A stretch of 32,631 nucleotides of DNA, taken from assembly GCF_946408925.1 (NCBI RefSeq), contig NZ_CAMJUE010000018.1, positions 1 to 32,631 on the forward strand, given 5' to 3'. Position numbers and translations under genes: made by a program. The first letter of the stretch is position 1. Each line of letters begins with the position of its first letter. This DNA is from an uncultured Methanobrevibacter sp. Lineage in GTDB: Archaea; Methanobacteriota; Methanobacteria; Methanobacteriales; Methanobacteriaceae. Positions 24,184 to 32,591 of this stretch are shown piece after piece. A model generated the notes under the pieces. It had not been told where the DNA came from. It made no database searches and saw nothing but the letters and a program-made list of their open reading frames with translations.

Positions 24184-25075
24184 ACACTTGAGAGTAGTTA
24201 TTGAAGATATCTACGCAAATAATAATGAATTAACTGAAGAGTTGACTTTAAGGCTGATCCATGAGTTTCGCTACTCAAATTTATATATTCCGGCCAAAAG
24301 AGAAGATTTCACTTTAAATTTTATAATTTATGAAGATGACAACGGTGTAAAATTAACTCCTCTTTTCACCGATCCCGATGAATTTAACAAGTTCTTTAAA
24401 AATGAAGAGGATATTGAGCTTATGCAGAATTCATTTGAACTCTATCAGAATGTTCTTCAAACCAGCAATATTGAAGGATATATCCTAAATCCCGCAACTG
24501 AAAAATATGTGTTTTCAAAAGAGTTCATTATAAATATCAAAAACATTCCGAAGACTAATTTTTTATCATCAAATCCATATTCCATTGATGAGTTGAGACA
24601 ACTGAAGGAATGTGATAATGAAAATCTTGAAAAGTTCATTGGGAATCGCTTAAATGTTGGAAATTATGAGGGACTGTTTGAACAGTTGGCAAATTCCAAC
24701 ATCATGACATTGATGGTTTCGGATGTTGATTTGACCGGAAAGGCTAAGGATGGTGTCATATCCATGATGGATTCCGGTCCTTTGGCTCAGATGTATACCG
24801 ATAATGTAGGTGGGGTTTATGCAACCATATTTTCCAGTGAGGATAAAATCAGAAAAGTTGATACTGCACAATTCAAATATTCTCAGGTTGTTAATCTTGC
24901 AATGCTTGTTAATTTTGTTCTGTCTGAAGATATGGAAGGCATCATCCTGAATCCCGGAAGTGATGATGTGCTGATTCCAAGAGTTACACTGCTCAGGTAT
25001 TCTTTGGGCTTTGAGAAATTTGCCAATGATGAAAGATTGTCAGATACAATATATTATATGTTCCTAATTGATTAA
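24170..25075 (+). CDS. Two-domain SseB-like protein
   Basis: A 301-residue paralog of the 17220 protein. The first domain (about 25-125) has LTPLFTDPDEFNKFF and IEGYILNPATEKYVFSK. The second (about 170-285) has MTLMVSDVDL, GVYATIFSSEDKI and DMEGIILNPGSDDVLI. The two proteins match nearly throughout the second domain, including GVIS(L/M)M(E/D)(T/S)GP. Its ATG lies inside the helicase gene, 14 bases before its end, so the two are translationally linked. Confidence 0.75.
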   Translation: MTNHKHLRVVIEDIYANNNELTEELTLRLIHEFRYSNLYIPAKREDFTLNFIIYEDDNGVKLTPLFTDPDEFNKFFKNEEDIELMQNSFELYQNVLQTSNIEGYILNPATEKYVFSKEFIINIKNIPKTNFLSSNPYSIDELRQLKECDNENLEKFIGNRLNVGNYEGLFEQLANSNIMTLMVSDVDLTGKAKDGVISMMDSGPLAQMYTDNVGGVYATIFSSEDKIRKVDTAQFKYSQVVNLAMLVNFVLSEDMEGIILNPGSDDVLIPRVTLLRYSLGFEKFANDERLSDTIYYMFLID

Positions 25076-25155
25076 TTTATATCTTTAAATAAAAATTTAC
25101 TTGATTATATAAATTTATATTCAAATTGCAATATTGTACTGGCTTTAAATCAAAA

Positions 25156-25165
25156 ACTATATATT
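25156..25165 (+). promoter_or_regulatory. TATA box for the candidate RNA at 25186
   Basis: The segment ACTATATATT fits an archaeal TATA box and predicts a transcription start about 25 bases downstream, at the start of the first pairing segment of the candidate RNA. Confidence 0.45.
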
Positions 25166-25185
25166 CTATGATGTTTATAGTATTA

Positions 25186-25310
25186 ATTGGGATTGTCTGA
25201 TATGGCAATCCTTTTTGGCAATTTTGGTGACGGTTTGAAAGAAATCCCATTGGGCATGTTTAATGCACTACTTTTTTTCAGGAATTGTCCCAATGGGATT
25301 CTTTTAAAAA
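25186..25310 (+). ncRNA. Candidate RNA with alternative pairings
   Basis: No gene lies in this 268-base gap. From a predicted start near 25186, four segments can pair in competing ways. Segment A (25186-25195, ATTGGGATTG) can pair with D (25206-25211), with B (25243-25249) or with C (25288-25294). B (25243-25254) and C (25289-25300) form a perfect 12-bp stem enclosing a smaller GCAT/ATGC hairpin. A U-rich stretch (CTTTT) follows at 25301. It could be an independent small RNA or a leader controlling the 25344 gene, whose ATG lies 34 bases further. An AT-rich box at 25303-25317 may be the latter gene's own promoter. Confidence 0.5.
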
Positions 25311-25343
25311 ATTTTAATAGACACCTATGTTAAATTAATTATT

Positions 25344-25913
25344 ATGTCTGAATTATCCGAATTAATTAGAATTAATAAAAGTATTGAAAATCAGAATAAG
25401 GAAATCATTCGCCTTTTGAAAATTATCGCCGGTGAAAGTGACTTTGTGGACAGGTCAGGTTATGTCTATCCTGATTTTTTTGATGAAGAGGAGGAAGAGG
25501 AGGATTTATCTCAAAACTTCACTTCACTTTTGGACAATGAGATTGGTGTTGGTGAAGTGTATTTCATTGACGGTGATGTCTACAAATATAGCATTCAAAA
25601 TAATGAAATGATGATTGATAATTTGATGGGTGATGATGAAACTACTAATTTTGCTATACCTCAGCGCATAGCATATGAATCCATTAAAAGAAATCAAAGT
25701 TTGGATGACTCTACAGTTATACTCACAGATTCAAGTAAAGGAAATTTGCCAAAAACTTTAGAGTTCTGCTACAGCCAGGATGCAAAAAAGGTATTCATCC
25801 CATGGAATCAGATGCTGGAACTGGTAGGTGCACCGGACACATTACAAAAAGTGCTGAAACTGAATTTCTACAGGAATGTTGATGAACTGATTGAAAAAAT
25901 ATTCCTCGAATAA
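25344..25913 (+). CDS. Conserved protein of unknown function (189 aa)
   Basis: The product starts with a short coiled coil (MSELSELIRINKSIENQNKE), then a strongly acidic stretch (residues 48-55, DEEEEEED), and an alpha/beta C-terminal part with YFIDGDVYKYSI, VILTDSSKGNLPKTLEFCY and KKVFIPWNQMLELV. No known domain is recognised and no membrane segment is seen. The preceding gap may encode a structured leader. The gene is single, with a zinc-ribbon gene following after 42 bases. Confidence 0.55.
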   Translation: MSELSELIRINKSIENQNKEIIRLLKIIAGESDFVDRSGYVYPDFFDEEEEEEDLSQNFTSLLDNEIGVGEVYFIDGDVYKYSIQNNEMMIDNLMGDDETTNFAIPQRIAYESIKRNQSLDDSTVILTDSSKGNLPKTLEFCYSQDAKKVFIPWNQMLELVGAPDTLQKVLKLNFYRNVDELIEKIFLE

Positions 25914-25955
25914 TATCTAATAACTATTTAACAAATCAGATACAAATTATAAATC

Positions 25956-26273
25956 ATGTCTAAATATTGTCCGTCTTGCGGTGAAGAACTGGTTGACAAT
26001 GCAAAATTTTGCAAAAGCTGTGGAATGAATCTTGAAAATATGGAAGCCAACAGGAATGTTGGTTATAATCAGCAATTTAATGTCCCAATTGTTGAAAAAG
26101 ATCATAAGGTGGCCATTATTGCAGGTTATGTTTTAGCCGTTCTAATTCCATTGCTGGGCATCATTGTTTCTGTATATCTTTTGACAAGAAACACTGAAAA
26201 TGCCAAAAGGCATGGAAAATATGTTTTGATTGTTGCTGTAATTGTTTGGATTATTTCATTCATATTGCTGTAA
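25956..26273 (+). CDS. Zinc-ribbon protein with two transmembrane helices
   Basis: A 105-residue protein with an N-terminal zinc ribbon (C5/C8, C19/C22), a linker, and two hydrophobic helices (about 52-77 and 88-105) separated by a basic loop (TRNTENAKRHGK). The ribbon is close to that of the 21476 protein. A TATA-like stretch at 25922-25932 lies about 27 bases before the ATG, again leaderless. The gene converges on cpgS with only 12 bases between stops. Confidence 0.65.
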   Translation: MSKYCPSCGEELVDNAKFCKSCGMNLENMEANRNVGYNQQFNVPIVEKDHKVAIIAGYVLAVLIPLLGIIVSVYLLTRNTENAKRHGKYVLIVAVIVWIISFILL

Positions 26274-26285
26274 AAAAAAGAAAAA

Positions 26286-27665
26286 TTATGATGATTTGTT
26301 AAAATCATCAATGGCGGAATCCACCAGTTCAATTACAGATTTTGATAAATCCGGATATGAGTCATCTATCGGTACCGGAATGTTGTCACAGTAAACAACT
26401 TCAAGACCGTGTGCGATTGCATCTTTTGTTGCAACATCAACTGCCGCAGCCTTAAGTTCGGTCAGCATTACATCAGCCTTATCCATATATTTTGCCATGT
26501 CTTCACGAAGCAGTGGCCTGTTGGACAGGTGTGCTGTGGTACCGACAACTTCACAGTCATAGTTTTCCTCAAGATATTCCACAAGTTTGTCTTTTACCTC
26601 TTCAGGGGCTGTGGTTGCAAATAACACTTTTTTACCTGTAATATCGGCTAACGGTTTTGGTCTGAATACTGTTGATATTACGGTTGCATCAGGATTCACT
26701 TCACTTACAAACTCTTCTATCTTTTTGACTTTTTCATCTGAACACATCGGCTCTTCACACATTGTCAGTATGACCAGATTTCCAAGTCCCACCCTATATG
26801 GTCCGAAGTAAGTGGTGAGATTTTCTATAGGCTGGTTTGCTCCTATCAGCGCTATTTTCTTGTTTGTTTTTATTGGAGGTATTGCAGCGCCGCTTCCTTC
26901 AAATATTGCAAATTTGGAGTCGACTTCGTTTGCAAGTTTGGCACCCTTTTTCATATTGGTCATGAACACTTCACCGGCCATTCCTCCGCCGCAGCGTCTG
27001 CATCCTATTGTTAAAATTCTGCTCATAAGAGCATCTTCCCAGTGATCGCTTGCTGCATGAACTCCTTTTTCTGATTGTTCAAGTAAAAATTCGGCATTAA
27101 TTTCCAATTCTTCTCCGTGCACAATTTCAGGTTCTTCAGGTCCTCCTCTTCCCATTGCAATTACACACGGTTCGTAACCGTTTTTGTCAATAAGTCTTGC
27201 CACATATCCTGACACTGCAGTTTTACCTATCCGTTTACCTGTTCCGAGTATTGTTATTGATGGTTTTTCCATCACGTCATATTGGGATGTAGGCTCAAAC
27301 TTGAAGTCAGGCCCTTCGTAGGATATTCCTTCACTCAGGACTTTGCAGGCGATCTTGAATCTTTTCGGATAGTCAAGAATAGGTTCGTCGCTTAAGTCGA
27401 ATACAGTGTCGATGTCATATGTTCTAATCATTTCAACAATGATATCGTATGGTATGTCTTTGTCTTTGGCAAATTGAACTGGAATTCCAAGCTTTTCTGA
27501 ATATGATTCCTCTGAATCATCTCTGAGCTTTTCAGTTCCGCCAATGAATACACATCCTCTAATATCAATGTGTTCCAAGTTGTTCAGGGTATCTATTGCT
27601 TCCTGTGTGACCGGCAGGTAATGTTCACCGTCAACCAGACAGAGCATTTTAGTTAAAGCTTTCAT
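26286..27665 (-). CDS. cpgS: Cyclic 2,3-diphosphoglycerate synthetase
   Basis: A 459-residue minus-strand gene, close to the known size of this enzyme. It converts 2,3-diphosphoglycerate to cyclic 2,3-diphosphoglycerate with ATP, a compound stored at high level by Methanobacteriales as a stabiliser or reserve. The N-terminal part ([11 protein letters not shown]) resembles the family start, and a P-loop-like GTGKRIGKT lies at residues 141-149, followed by the conserved [15 protein letters not shown] and ASDHWEDAL segments. It diverges from the UPF0280 gene with a 45-base shared promoter region, implying short or leaderless transcripts. Confidence 0.9.
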   Translation of the reverse strand: MKALTKMLCLVDGEHYLPVTQEAIDTLNNLEHIDIRGCVFIGGTEKLRDDSEESYSEKLGIPVQFAKDKDIPYDIIVEMIRTYDIDTVFDLSDEPILDYPKRFKIACKVLSEGISYEGPDFKFEPTSQYDVMEKPSITILGTGKRIGKTAVSGYVARLIDKNGYEPCVIAMGRGGPEEPEIVHGEELEINAEFLLEQSEKGVHAASDHWEDALMSRILTIGCRRCGGGMAGEVFMTNMKKGAKLANEVDSKFAIFEGSGAAIPPIKTNKKIALIGANQPIENLTTYFGPYRVGLGNLVILTMCEEPMCSDEKVKKIEEFVSEVNPDATVISTVFRPKPLADITGKKVLFATTAPEEVKDKLVEYLEENYDCEVVGTTAHLSNRPLLREDMAKYMDKADVMLTELKAAAVDVATKDAIAHGLEVVYCDNIPVPIDDSYPDLSKSVIELVDSAIDDFNKSS

Positions 27666-27710
27666 AGTTATAGATATAATTTTAATTAATTAAAAGTTTA
27701 ATTATTAATT

Positions 27711-28418
27711 ATGGAAATCAACATAGGTGAAACACATATCAGGCTGACAACCGATTTGAAAAGTCATAGTTTGGAGGACTATATCTATTCCATAAGGGCG
27801 GATTTGAAAAGCCATATTGCCCATAATCAGGATTTTCTCCATTCCATGAAACCGTTAAAGCCAAAAACTGATGATTTAAGTCCGATTGTTGAGAGAATGT
27901 ATGAGTCATCTGATTTATGTGATGTGGGGCCGATGGCCTGTGTTGCAGGCACCGTTTCAGAGCTTTCACTGGATTATCTCATATCCTGCGGATCGAAAAA
28001 TTCCATTGTGGAGAATGGTGGAGACATTGCAGTTATAAACAGCAGGACTGTTCTGTGCGGAATATTTTCCAATAATCCTGTTCTGGGAAATGACATTGCA
28101 TTTAAGATTAAAAAAAGACATAAGCCTTTGGGAATATGCACATCTTCCGGAAAAATGGGTCATTCAATCAGTTTCGGATTGTCGGACAGTGTCACTGTTA
28201 TTTCAAAATCTCCCAGCATTGCCGACGGACTTGCAACAAGAATAGCCAATGGTGTAAATGGTGAAGATTCACAGGAAAGGGTATATTCAGGGCTTGAAAC
28301 TGCTGATGATTATGATGATTTGTTTGAAGGTGTTTTGATAGTCTGCGGAGGTAATGTTGCAACTATGGGCAGATTGCCTGATATTGTTGAGACATCAGAT
28401 TTTGATTTGAAAATTTAA
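27711..28418 (+). CDS. UPF0280 family protein (ApbE-like)
   Basis: A 235-residue protein with the family features: THIRLTTDL near the N-terminus, ICDVGPMA-like core (SDLCDVGPMACVAGTVSE), VENGGDIAV, GICTSSGKMGHS and a final GGNVATMGRLPD. The ENGGDI and SSG motifs resemble the FAD-binding and flavinyltransferase motifs of ApbE, but activity is unproven. A TATA-like stretch 26 bases before the ATG and lack of a ribosome binding site suggest a leaderless mRNA. It is transcribed away from cpgS. Confidence 0.85.
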   Translation: MEINIGETHIRLTTDLKSHSLEDYIYSIRADLKSHIAHNQDFLHSMKPLKPKTDDLSPIVERMYESSDLCDVGPMACVAGTVSELSLDYLISCGSKNSIVENGGDIAVINSRTVLCGIFSNNPVLGNDIAFKIKKRHKPLGICTSSGKMGHSISFGLSDSVTVISKSPSIADGLATRIANGVNGEDSQERVYSGLETADDYDDLFEGVLIVCGGNVATMGRLPDIVETSDFDLKI

Positions 28419-28538
28419 AATGGATTTAAATAGTTTTTAAGATTATTTTATCTATCAAAAATTGTAAGGTATTTTTGAATGCAATATTTAAATATGATTA
28501 ATTTATAATATTTATGTATATAATTAAGGAGTTAATTT

Positions 28539-28560
28539 TTAACTAACTGAAATTAGTTAA
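28539..28560. repeat. Inverted repeat at the start region of the UPF0058 gene
   Basis: TTAACTAA at 28539-28546 is repeated inverted as TTAGTTAA at 28553-28560, with a six-base spacer. It sits 17 bases before the ATG of the UPF0058 gene and spans the start site predicted from the TATA box at 28512-28524, so it could be an operator or an early hairpin in the leader. Confidence 0.4.
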
Positions 28561-28577
28561 ATAAGGGTTAGATATCT

Positions 28578-28865
28578 ATGTATAAAGACGAAATGATACA
28601 AATGCATCAATTTTTAGTATATGTTTTAAAATATTTAGCAGAAGATGACCAAATAAAAAATGACTGTAGTGAATATATCTCCCTCAAAATAAGTCCTCAT
28701 CATATTCACAAGACCAAAGCCGAACATAAGCATGCTATCTTTGTTTTATGTAAAATTATTTCCGAAATAATATCTGAAAGGGAGGATAATCCGATTCCTG
28801 AAAATGTTCGCAATTCATTGTCTGACCTGGTTAAAAGGTCTGAAAATGAACTTCATGCATCTTAA
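28578..28865 (+). CDS. UPF0058 family protein
   Basis: A 95-residue helical protein. The N-terminus (MYKDEMIQMHQFLVYVLKYL) and the centre (ISPHHIHKTKAEHKHAIF) follow the archaeal UPF0058 pattern, whose clustered histidines suggest metal binding. It is often found near methanogen metabolic genes but its function is not established. A TATA box lies at 28512-28524. A U-rich stretch after the stop (28862-28910) probably terminates transcription. Confidence 0.75.
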   Translation: MYKDEMIQMHQFLVYVLKYLAEDDQIKNDCSEYISLKISPHHIHKTKAEHKHAIFVLCKIISEIISEREDNPIPENVRNSLSDLVKRSENELHAS

Positions 28866-28955
28866 TTTTTCTTCTTTTTCAATATTATACCTGTTATTCT
28901 TTTTTTGAATTATTATAACGGCCTTTTAAATCACTCTAAAAGCAAAGTGTTAATA

Positions 28956-28967
28956 ATATATAAATAC
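28956..28967 (+). promoter_or_regulatory. TATA box for the comA operon
   Basis: The run ATATATAAATAC lies about 26 bases before a predicted start near 28988. This leaves a leader of about 28 bases containing GTGAT before the TTG start of comA. No other promoter is seen before 32631. Confidence 0.55.
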
Positions 28968-29015
28968 TACTTTTAATTAATTATATTTAGAAAATTAATT
29001 AACACGTGTGATATC

Positions 29016-29786
29016 TTGAAATCTTTTGAATTCTTAACAAAAAAACGAGAAGAAAAACCAAGAAAATGTGGAATAACAATGGTCCTGGACAAGGGACTGG
29101 GTCTTCAAACCGCAACAAGTCTGATGGAAATTTCCGGCGAATACGTTGACTATTTAAAATTCGGATGGGGAACATCAATAGTCCATGAGCAGGAAATAAT
29201 AAAGGCAAAAGTTCAAATGTATCTAAGCCATGACATAACCCCATACACCGGAGGAACACTCTTCGAGCTGGCCTACCTGAACGATAAGCTGGACGAATTC
29301 TTTGAAGAAGCACACAATTTAGGATTCCCGGCAATTGAAATATCAGACGGATCCGTGCAAATCCCCCATGACAGAAAGGTGGAATGCATACAGAGGGCAT
29401 GTGAAAACGGATTTGAAGTGCTGTCCGAAGTCGGTAAAAAAGACCCGAATCTTGACAAGGAGCTGACACTGGATGAAAGGATAACATATATGCAGGAGGA
29501 ACTCGATGCGGGATCATCACTAATCATCGTGGAGGCAAGGGAAGGCGGAAAAAACATAGGAATATTCGACAAGTCAGGCAATGCAAAAGAGGATGAAATC
29601 GACTACATCCTTGACAATTTCGACGGAAGCAAACTCCTGTGGGAAGCGCCGAACAAGGACCAGCAGGTATTTTTCATACTTAAACTTGGAAACACAGTAA
29701 ACCTTGGAAATATATCAAGTGAGGATATAACCTCACTTGAAACCCTGAGAAGAGGATTGAGGGGAGACACTGTAGGAAAAATCTGA
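29016..29786 (+). CDS. comA: Phosphosulfolactate synthase
   Basis: A 256-residue protein with the ComA family pattern: RKCGITMVLDKGLGL, VDYLKFGWGTSIV, THE-like SHDITPYTGGTLFE, AIEISDGSVQIP and LLWEAPNKDQQVFFI. The enzyme adds sulfite to phosphoenolpyruvate to make (2R)-phosphosulfolactate, the first step of coenzyme M biosynthesis from PEP. The start is a TTG at 29016 preceded by GTGAT. It is the first gene of the operon that continues to the window end. Confidence 0.9.
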   Translation: MKSFEFLTKKREEKPRKCGITMVLDKGLGLQTATSLMEISGEYVDYLKFGWGTSIVHEQEIIKAKVQMYLSHDITPYTGGTLFELAYLNDKLDEFFEEAHNLGFPAIEISDGSVQIPHDRKVECIQRACENGFEVLSEVGKKDPNLDKELTLDERITYMQEELDAGSSLIIVEAREGGKNIGIFDKSGNAKEDEIDYILDNFDGSKLLWEAPNKDQQVFFILKLGNTVNLGNISSEDITSLETLRRGLRGDTVGKI

Positions 29787-29806
29787 CCAATTTGGAGGGT
29801 GTTAAA

Positions 29807-31057
29807 TTGACCAAAAGAACCATAAGTCAAATAAATGAAAAAATTGAAAAGGGAGAAGCAAACATCTACACTGCCGAAGAGTTCAAAAAGCTCATTAAAG
29901 CGGGAGATGCTCCAAAATTTGATGAAGTGGATGTCGTAACATGCGCAACATGCGGAGTGATGAGCGGAACAGCGGCAATCCTAAATTTCATAGTCTCACC
30001 TCCGGGTGAATTCATAAGGGCAAGCGAAGTGTATCTGAATGGTGTGCCCGCCTATGCGGGGCCATGTCCGAACGAATGGCTGGGGTCAGTTGATGTTATT
30101 CTTCACGGAACATCACATTCAATCAATGATGAAAGCTATGGTGGAGGATTCCTTCTCAAGGACCTGCTTGAAGGAAAAGCTGTAGATGTGAAGGTGGAAA
30201 GTGCCGACGGAAAAACCATAGAAAACACAATAACTCTTAAAGACATTACACGTGGACAAATCATTGGCGCACGAATGGCATTTAAAAACTACACAGCTTT
30301 CACAAATCCGAATACCGAACCGGTAAAATCAATCTTTGCCGCAACACCTCTTGAAGGAAACCTCAGGGGACTGACATTCTCAGGATGCGGAGACCTGAAC
30401 CCATTGCAGAATGACATACCTCACAATGCGATAAAAGAGGGATGCAGAGTACTCATAAACGGTGCAGAAGGATATATATTAGGTGATGGAACAAGGTCAA
30501 GTCCTGAAAAACCAAACCTTATGCTTTCAGCAGACCTTATGAAAATGGATCCCTACTACATTGGAGGATTCAAAACAGGCCAGGGCGGTGAAATCTACGA
30601 TACCGTTGCAATACCGATACCTGTGCTAACAGAAGAAATCTACAGCAATCTTCTCATAACCGATGACATGATAGACCTTCCGGTAGCGGATATAAAGGGA
30701 CGCCATCTGCCTTTGGACAACACAAATTATGCTGAAATGTGGGACGGCCATGACCTCAGACCAAAATATAGTGAGGATAAATGTTCAAAATGCCATGAAT
30801 GCACAGCGCAAAAGGTGTGCCCTACAAACGCATTCAAAAACAAAAGGCTTGACATAACACACTGTTTCGGCTGCGGAATGTGTGCAAGTTATTGTGAAAA
30901 CGATGCATTCATCATGAACACCGGCAGTGTGGATTTAACAATAAACAATGAAAACGTTAACATTCCAATCATATGCAGACAATCTGACAGATTAAGAGCA
31001 AACAAACTGTCCTTAAAACTCAAGCAATTGATAGAAAATGGGGAATTTGAATTATGA
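29807..31057 (+). CDS. COG1900/methanogenesis-marker-16-type sulfur-transfer protein with ferredoxin domain
   Basis: A 416-residue protein starting at a TTG with GGAGGGTG upstream; another TTG at 29792 is in frame but weaker. It has a DUF39-type domain with VVTCATCGVMSGT (C46, C49) and SGCGDLNPLQND (C194). Near the C-terminus are two 4Fe-4S ferredoxin motifs, C326/C329/C332/C338 and C353/C356/C359/C363. DUF39 proteins include aspartate-semialdehyde sulfurtransferase, which makes homocysteine through a cysteine persulfide. The marker-16 subgroup is found in methanogens. Its place behind comA suggests sulfur insertion in coenzyme M synthesis. The reaction is inferred. Confidence 0.75.
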   Translation: MTKRTISQINEKIEKGEANIYTAEEFKKLIKAGDAPKFDEVDVVTCATCGVMSGTAAILNFIVSPPGEFIRASEVYLNGVPAYAGPCPNEWLGSVDVILHGTSHSINDESYGGGFLLKDLLEGKAVDVKVESADGKTIENTITLKDITRGQIIGARMAFKNYTAFTNPNTEPVKSIFAATPLEGNLRGLTFSGCGDLNPLQNDIPHNAIKEGCRVLINGAEGYILGDGTRSSPEKPNLMLSADLMKMDPYYIGGFKTGQGGEIYDTVAIPIPVLTEEIYSNLLITDDMIDLPVADIKGRHLPLDNTNYAEMWDGHDLRPKYSEDKCSKCHECTAQKVCPTNAFKNKRLDITHCFGCGMCASYCENDAFIMNTGSVDLTINNENVNIPIICRQSDRLRANKLSLKLKQLIENGEFEL

Positions 31058-31653
31058 CCACCCAAAAAATCACAGACTCTCCAATTGATTTTGCAGAAAA
31101 AATCATTGAAGACGTTAAAAACTCCAAGGAGGACGGGGTGCTTAAGTGTGTGCAGTGCGGAATGTGCACATCAACATGTCCCGCCGCAAGACACTCGGAC
31201 TATAATCCAAGGGATATTATAGAGCGTGTTCTGGACGGTGATGTATCTATTATTGATGATGACAATATATGGAATTGCTTTTACTGCTATACATGTCACA
31301 GCGTATGTCCCGTTGGAAACAGTGTATGTGAAGTGAACCAGATTCTAAAGCAGATTGCAATAGAATCAGAAAAGGGATATGACAAATTATACGAATACCT
31401 GGGCTTTGCGGATTCATACTTCACAGCAGCCATAGGTGCAATCCCTGAAAGGTTTTTTAAAGACATTGACCGTGACGTTGAAGGATGGTGGGAATTCAGA
31501 CAGAACCTTGATGAGATAAGAAACGAGCTTGAACTGAATCCGCCGCTGATGCCCGATGAGGAAGTAATTGATGAGGTGAGTAAAATCCTTACAATCACCG
31601 GGTTTAAGGATAAGATAGAAAAAATCAGAAAAACCGAGGAGGAATCATCATGA
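31054..31653 (+). CDS. HdrC-like iron-sulfur subunit
   Basis: A 199-residue protein with two 4Fe-4S motifs of HdrC: C32/C35/C38/C42 (CVQCGMCTSTCP) and C75/C78/C81/C85 (CFYCYTCHSVCP). The NPRDIIERVL segment between them and the all-helical C-terminus also fit HdrC. In heterodisulfide reductase this subunit carries electrons from HdrA to HdrB. The ATG overlaps the upstream stop as ATGA. Its setting suggests a paralog of the main HdrC, not the CoM-S-S-CoB enzyme. Confidence 0.8.
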   Translation: MTTQKITDSPIDFAEKIIEDVKNSKEDGVLKCVQCGMCTSTCPAARHSDYNPRDIIERVLDGDVSIIDDDNIWNCFYCYTCHSVCPVGNSVCEVNQILKQIAIESEKGYDKLYEYLGFADSYFTAAIGAIPERFFKDIDRDVEGWWEFRQNLDEIRNELELNPPLMPDEEVIDEVSKILTITGFKDKIEKIRKTEEESS

Positions 31654-32591
31654 AAAACGTTCCCGATAAGGACATACTACTTTTTAGAAGCTGCCTTGTG
31701 AGCGTTGAATATCCCGGTGTTGAATCATCAACCAAATTCGTATTTGACAAATTGGGAGTGGATTATGCAATCTCCCCCAAGCAGACCTGCTGTACAGGAT
31801 TGGGTCATTACTCAGATGTGTTCTCACAGATTGACACATCAGCAATCGGAGCAAGAAACTTCAGAATCGCCAGGGATATGGGAAGGCCAAATCTGGTCAT
31901 GATGTGTGCGACATGCTATGCAATCAACAAAAAATCAGTGAAATTGCTCAATAAAAAGGATGAATTGAGAAATCATATTAATCAATTGTTTGAAGAAAAC
32001 GGTTTAAATCATCTTAAATATGAAAAGGATGATTTAAAACCGACAGAAAATATTTTCCATGTAGTTGATATACTGTATGCTAAAAAGGATAAGATTTGGG
32101 AAAATGTCAAATATGACTTAAGCGAATATAAAATAGCAACCCACCATGGATGTCATTACTGTAAGGTTCACTATGAAGACACCATTGGAGGAGTGCGCGA
32201 TCCGAATATTATGGATGAGATAATAGCTGAATGTGGCTGCAGAACAATCGGATGGTATGACCACAAGAGAGCCACCTGCGGAACAGGTTTCAGGCAGAGA
32301 TATTCAAATCCTGACCTGTCATTTACAGCAACCGCAGATAAGATGAATGCAATAGATGATGAGGATGTGGACATACTGGTTCATTTATGTCCTAATTGTC
32401 ATATACAGTTTGACCGTTATCAGGCTTTAATAGCAAAAAGGCAGAAAAGAAATTTCAGGGCAATACATTTGAATATTGCACAGTTCATTGCACTGGCAAT
32501 GGGTGGTGACTTTGATAAGGTGATTGGTGTCAAGGCACATACCGTACCTATAGACTCTGTAATAAAAGAGTTGAAGGAGGTAGAAAAATGA
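31650..32591 (+). CDS. HdrB-like subunit with altered second CCG domain
   Basis: A 313-residue protein with two CCG domains. The first is complete: C15, C47-C48, C86 and C89. The second has C168, C210 and C247/C250, but the expected CC is TC (T209-C210, ATCGTGF). In HdrB each CCG domain holds a non-cubane 4Fe-4S cluster. The loss of one ligand may change the second cluster. The spacing C15-x31-CC-x37-CxxC is typical. Start and end overlap neighbours by ATGA, so it is co-translated. Confidence 0.8.
   Translation: MKNVPDKDILLFRSCLVSVEYPGVESSTKFVFDKLGVDYAISPKQTCCTGLGHYSDVFSQIDTSAIGARNFRIARDMGRPNLVMMCATCYAINKKSVKLLNKKDELRNHINQLFEENGLNHLKYEKDDLKPTENIFHVVDILYAKKDKIWENVKYDLSEYKIATHHGCHYCKVHYEDTIGGVRDPNIMDEIIAECGCRTIGWYDHKRATCGTGFRQRYSNPDLSFTATADKMNAIDDEDVDILVHLCPNCHIQFDRYQALIAKRQKRNFRAIHLNIAQFIALAMGGDFDKVIGVKAHTVPIDSVIKELKEVEK

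Noticed and set aside
28999-29520. Long minus-strand open frame opposite comA.
   Set aside because: Its Pro/Arg/Leu/Phe-rich composition is that of a shadow of a well-supported gene.
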